DNA of 12,559 bases. Source: Ichthyophonus hoferi (lineage: Eukaryota > Opisthokonta > Ichthyosporea > Ichthyophonida > Ichthyophonidae). The stretch is taken from assembly GCA_002751075.1 (NCBI GenBank), contig NAOQ01000004.1, positions 286,559-299,117 on the forward strand, given 5' to 3'. Under the pieces are notes generated by a model, which saw only the letters and a program-made list of their open reading frames with translations, was not told the origin of the DNA and searched no databases. The translations under genes were made by a program, and so were the position numbers. Below, piece by piece: positions 9,569-12,559 of the stretch (the first letter of the stretch is position 1; each line of letters starts with the position of its first letter).

Positions 9569-12383
9569 CTCTCACATTACTTATTACATTAAGATACACC
9601 AGTAGATAACCATATTCAATATAACATACAGGATGTCACACGGAAGTACAGCCTCAAAGTATCCTATATGGAAATATACAAAGAAAGAATCACTGATTTG
9701 TTGAACCCTAAGGCCAAGGATTTGAATGTGCGAGAGAGCTTAGAGGTTGGTTTTATATATATATAAAATAAAAAAACAATTAATATATACATATACTTGG
9801 TTATTTTTTATTGTGTATGCTTAATACCATATATGAAACTGGTATGTAATATATTATTTCAGAATGTAGAAATGTAGAGTGAGGTCGATTTGTACATTTA
9901 AGCAATATGCTATTTCTATAGTACTCTAGTCTATATATATATATACTTATATATAACGTAAATACATATATGTATACACATTATCATACTATCGTAACAC
10001 ATTCATTCATATATATACGATTTAATAGAAAGGAATCTTTGTGGATAACTTGACGGAGATTGGTGTAGCTACCGGAGAAGAAGTGATGGCATTGATGGAA
10101 GTAGGTGAAGGTAGGCTATGATTGAATAGATTATATGATAGGTTGGGCTAAGTTATTACAATTTAATATGGTATATGATAGGTTGGATTATGCTGTTAGT
10201 TTAATGTAGTATATGATAAATTGGGTTTCCATTATTATAATTTAATGCAGTATAGTTTGGGTTCGGTTGGGTTATTATGATTTAAGAGAATTTAAGATGA
10301 TATTTTAGAATACAAGAAGAGATACTATAGCATAGGCTAGATAAGGTTACCTGATTATGATATAATCTAATCTTAATCTAATCTAACATAATTCATGATA
10401 TATAGCCAACAGACACATAGGGGAGACAAATATGAATGAAAGAAGTAGTAGATCACACACTGTGTTTAGAACGGTATGCACTTCTACCCATGCCTCTCTA
10501 CATTTCTTTCTTCTTTCCCTCTCTTTCCATTTATCTATCTATAATATAGTATAGTATGGTTATTAGATTATATTGGATGATGGCGTAATGTCGTATGTTA
10601 TAATTTATTGTAGTATAGAGTAGTATATTGTATTATACCTTATTATATATTTTCACAATGATGTGTAATTGTTTTGTTTCAACACACAGGTGATTGAGAG
10701 TAGTGGGATCCAATCAGAATCATCTGATAAAGATCAAAACATCAAGTGTGCTTGTTTGGTAATAGTTCTCGGTCTTCCTCTTCCCTCTTAATCCACCATA
10801 GGAATAGGAATAGGAATAGATATAATAATAGTAATAGTAGTGGGAATAGATATAGGAATAGTAATGGATATAGTAAGAGTAATAGATATAGTAATAGGAA
10901 TAGGAATGGGAATAGGAATAAATACATTAATAGGAATAGCAACAGTAATAGGAATAAATATAGTAATGGTAATGGCAATAACAATGAGAATAGAGTTTTT
11001 ACCTTGAAACCCTTTGGGCATACTCTTGCTACGTCATACTATTATATTGTCATACTATCATGCAATCTACCTAGCTCACAACCCTTGCTCACAATGTATA
11101 TCTTTGCCTATAGACATTGGTGGATTTGGCTGGATCTGAACGTATCAGTCAAACAAAGTCGCAGGGAGAGAGACGTAAAGAGGGGGCATATATCAACCGT
11201 AGTTTATTGGCTCTAAGTACAGTGATCTCAAAGCTGAGTGGTGGAAAAGATGTGTATGTCTCTGTGTTTTATCTGGCCATAATTTATACATACTGTCTTA
11301 ACTACTTAACTACTTACGTACTAGCATACTTACTTAACATAAAATATATATACTTACGTCTCATCATACTAATACAAATGACGCTATAAAAATACCTTTC
11401 TAGCATCCCCCTCCCTTCTTCCTCTTTCTTTTATCCTATCTTTAGACAATTTTTTATTGTTCTTTATCACCTCTACCCTCCATCTTATATCTACCCTCCA
11501 CCCTTCCCACATCTAACCCTATCCTACCCCTCTCCATGTCCACCCCCACTTGCCACCTGGCCACCTACCTACGATGCTCTGCTATACAGTCATATACCCT
11601 ATCGTGACTCCACCCTAACCCGCATCCTGCAACCCTCCTTGGGTGGTAATGCCCTGACTGGGATAGTGTGCACTATAACCCCTGCTACAATTCACTATGA
11701 AGAGAGTTTGGGTTCTCTCAATTTCTCTGCGAGGGCTAAGCGTGTGCAGAATAAACCTGTGGTGAACCAGGTTGGTTCTGTCTTGCTTGTAATAGTAATG
11801 ATAGTATGAGTAGTAGAAGAAGTAATAGTAGCAATAGTAGTGCTAATAGTGGTAATAATGCAGTGCTATCCTTTTATATACAAAACTATACATAGCTTCC
11901 TGACAAGATGTAAATGGATAATCATACACCTGTAGTTTTCTGGATGTATCTCATTGGCTACTTGTACTCCCCTACCCACCCTTCTTTCCTGTATTGCTGT
12001 ATATGAAAGGATATAATATCCTATCATATTTTAATATTCCATTTTATTTTTATAGTGCTAAACATAGCAAGTATGAAATACACGCTACCACACACATAAC
12101 ATATATGTTAAGAGAGCGAGAGCCGCATATCCAATGCAACGGTCTTGGATTGTATGGAAAATATATGTATGGTATGGATTGTATGGAAAATATATGTATG
12201 GTATGGATTATGGATGGGAGAGCGGGCGCCAGAATGTCATTATTTGCTTGATACATACTTATGCATGTCGATAACTTAGCCTGATATGTATTTAATCAAA
12301 CACTCTCGTAGATGGTATCCAAGGAGACCCTCCTTAAGCGCGCACAAAGAGATATATACAAGTTAGAGGGACATATAATGGAG
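7561..12383 (+). CDS. Kinesin-7 (CENP-E type) motor protein, N-terminal motor domain; 3' end open
   Basis: This is a microtubule motor driven by ATP hydrolysis; CENP-E-type kinesins carry chromosomes at kinetochores in mitosis. Eleven exons join in frame: 7561-7610, 8161-8264, 8801-8890, 9228-9346, 9632-9745, 10029-10110, 10406-10473, 10690-10758, 11114-11253, 11590-11770 and 12312-12383 (363 residues). In order: VALRVRPLN (7-15), P-loop GQTSSGKT (88-95), [13 protein letters not shown], switch I NERSSRSH (197-204), switch II DLAGSE (236-241), microtubule-contact [13 protein letters not shown] (280-292), [11 protein letters not shown] near the motor end, then [16 protein letters not shown], like the start of the kinesin-7 neck coil. 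[16 protein letters not shown] points to kinesin-7. An in-frame TGA at 7540-7542 supports this ATG. The usual RLKEG after switch II is RRKEG here. The exon-9 donor is fixed by frame at GTATGT (11254). A long coiled-coil tail is expected beyond the window. Confidence 0.95.
7611..8160 (+). other. Kinesin intron 1
   Basis: 550 bp, from GTAGGA to CATCCAG. It is AT-rich with TATA-type short repeats near 7820-7870 and 8110-8135. I see no other feature. Confidence 0.8.
8265..8800 (+). repeat. Kinesin intron 2 with TAATATA-type low-complexity sequence
   Basis: 536 bp. Positions about 8281-8420 are degenerate repeats of TATAATATAATGTAA and ACTATACTATACTATG. The rest is AT-rich. Open frames on both strands at about 8521-8994 run across intron and exon out of the kinesin frame and show no domain. 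Confidence 0.8.
8891..9227 (+). repeat. Kinesin intron 3 with TATTGTAC-type minisatellite-like sequence
   Basis: 337 bp, from GTATTT to CTCTCTAG. About 8903-8990 repeats TATATTGTAC/TGTATTGTACGG variants, related in motif to the TATTG pentamers in the ankyrin introns. A pyrimidine tract precedes the acceptor. Confidence 0.75.
9362..9568 (+). repeat. (ATT/TTG)n trinucleotide repeat in kinesin intron 4
   Basis: About 200 of the 285 bp of this intron are ATT, GTT and TTG triplets with few interruptions. The stretch ends in a nearly pure ATT run at about 9530-9567. Such a run is likely to vary in length between individuals. Confidence 0.9.
10130..10290 (+). repeat. ~40-bp degenerate tandem repeat in kinesin intron 6
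   Basis: TATATGATA recurs at 10132, 10172 and 10210, with a degenerate fourth start near 10251 (TATAGTTTG). Each is followed by a GGTTGG- or AATTGGG-like block, then TTATTA or similar, then TTTAA. The period is about 38-41 bp over roughly three and a half copies. Confidence 0.75.
10799..10994 (+). repeat. AATAGG/AATAGT hexanucleotide repeat in kinesin intron 8
   Basis: About 195 bp of this 355-bp intron consist of AATAGG, AATAGT, AATATA and similar hexamers. Because the period is a multiple of three, open frames of 77-156 codons appear on both strands. They encode low-complexity peptides (Asn/Arg/Tyr or Ile/Pro/Leu) and are repeat artefacts. Reading the host exon straight into the intron meets an early TAA. 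Confidence 0.9.
11390..11580 (+). repeat. Long pyrimidine-rich tract in kinesin intron 9
   Basis: The plus strand is strongly C/T-rich for nearly 190 bp before the exon-10 acceptor, with many CCCTCC, CTACCC and CCACC blocks. This is much longer than an ordinary polypyrimidine tract and is strikingly C-rich for this AT-rich window. Confidence 0.75.
11771..12311 (+). repeat. Kinesin intron 10 with AGTAAT repeats and a 29-bp perfect duplication
   Basis: 541 bp. About 11790-11860 is an AATAGT/AGTAGT repeat similar to that in intron 8. At 12149-12206 a 29-bp unit beginning ATTGTATGGAAAATATATG occurs twice back to back without a mismatch. The rest is AT-rich. Open frames here (11994-12256, both strands) lie across the duplication and have no domain. 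Confidence 0.85.
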
Positions 12384-12412
12384 GTGGGACTGATGGCTAT
12401 AGCCTTATGAGT

Positions 12413-12453
12413 GAAGGGAGAGGGAGAGGGAGAGTGAGAGGGAGAGAAGAGAA
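12413..12453 (+). repeat. Purine-rich GAGAGG tract
   Basis: About 40 bp of almost pure G/A (GGGAGA units, with one T) lie about 30 bp after the last recognised kinesin exon. The tract lies in the putative intron 11. I see nothing else to the window end. Confidence 0.8.
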
Positions 12454-12559
12454 TGTTGAAGTGATGATTGTATATATGGTTGCATGTGTGATATAAGAGA
12501 ATGGGATGGCTAAGGTGAGGATATACTTGGATAGTTGTTAAAGCAGTGTAGGTGCCACT

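Noticed and set aside
10742-11216. Overlapping open frames on both strands with low-complexity products
   Set aside because: They come from the hexamer array in kinesin intron 8, and the plus-strand one runs into exon 9 out of the kinesin frame.
1-12559. Transposons, old virus copies, CRISPR arrays, tRNA or rRNA genes
   Set aside because: I found no transposase, reverse transcriptase, integrase or capsid-like coding, no long terminal repeats, no regularly spaced direct repeats with spacers, and no convincing cloverleaf or rRNA sequence.

Overview
The window is nuclear DNA from an intron-rich, AT-rich eukaryote. Three protein genes can be assembled exon by exon. All introns used are GT-AG, the standard genetic code fits, and every splice joins in frame. 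The sequence does not tell me the lineage. A CENP-E-type kinesin, an animal-like dCMP deaminase and abundant introns would suit an animal or a unicellular relative, but that is a guess. I see no prokaryotic, plasmid, phage or CRISPR signature.

Layout. (1) 139-1947, minus strand: three exons of an ankyrin-repeat protein that runs off the left edge. Its introns hold tetranucleotide and pentanucleotide repeats and a diverged 197-bp tandem duplication. (2) 1948-3158: AT-rich spacer with a diverged 76-bp tandem duplication and the probable 3' UTR of the next gene. (3) 3159-6152, minus strand: a complete six-exon deoxycytidylate deaminase gene (DCTD type, 183 residues). (4) 6153-7560: a 1.4-kb spacer between two divergent genes, with nine CCAAT/ATTGG boxes and one 14-bp inverted repeat. 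(5) 7561-12383 and beyond, plus strand: eleven exons of a kinesin whose complete motor domain (363 residues assembled) is of the kinesin-7 (CENP-E) type. Its introns are full of simple and tandem repeats.

How the genes relate. dCMP deaminase makes dUMP for thymidylate synthesis in S phase. A CENP-E-type kinesin moves chromosomes in mitosis. The two start head to head, so one CCAAT-rich spacer could serve two cell-cycle genes; this is inference. The ankyrin protein lies downstream of the deaminase in the same orientation and has no clear functional link to it.

No convincing new biological system was found. The points most worth a second look are the CCAAT-rich divergent promoter, the unrecognised ankyrin gene, the uncertain 3' end of the kinesin, and several internally repeated introns.
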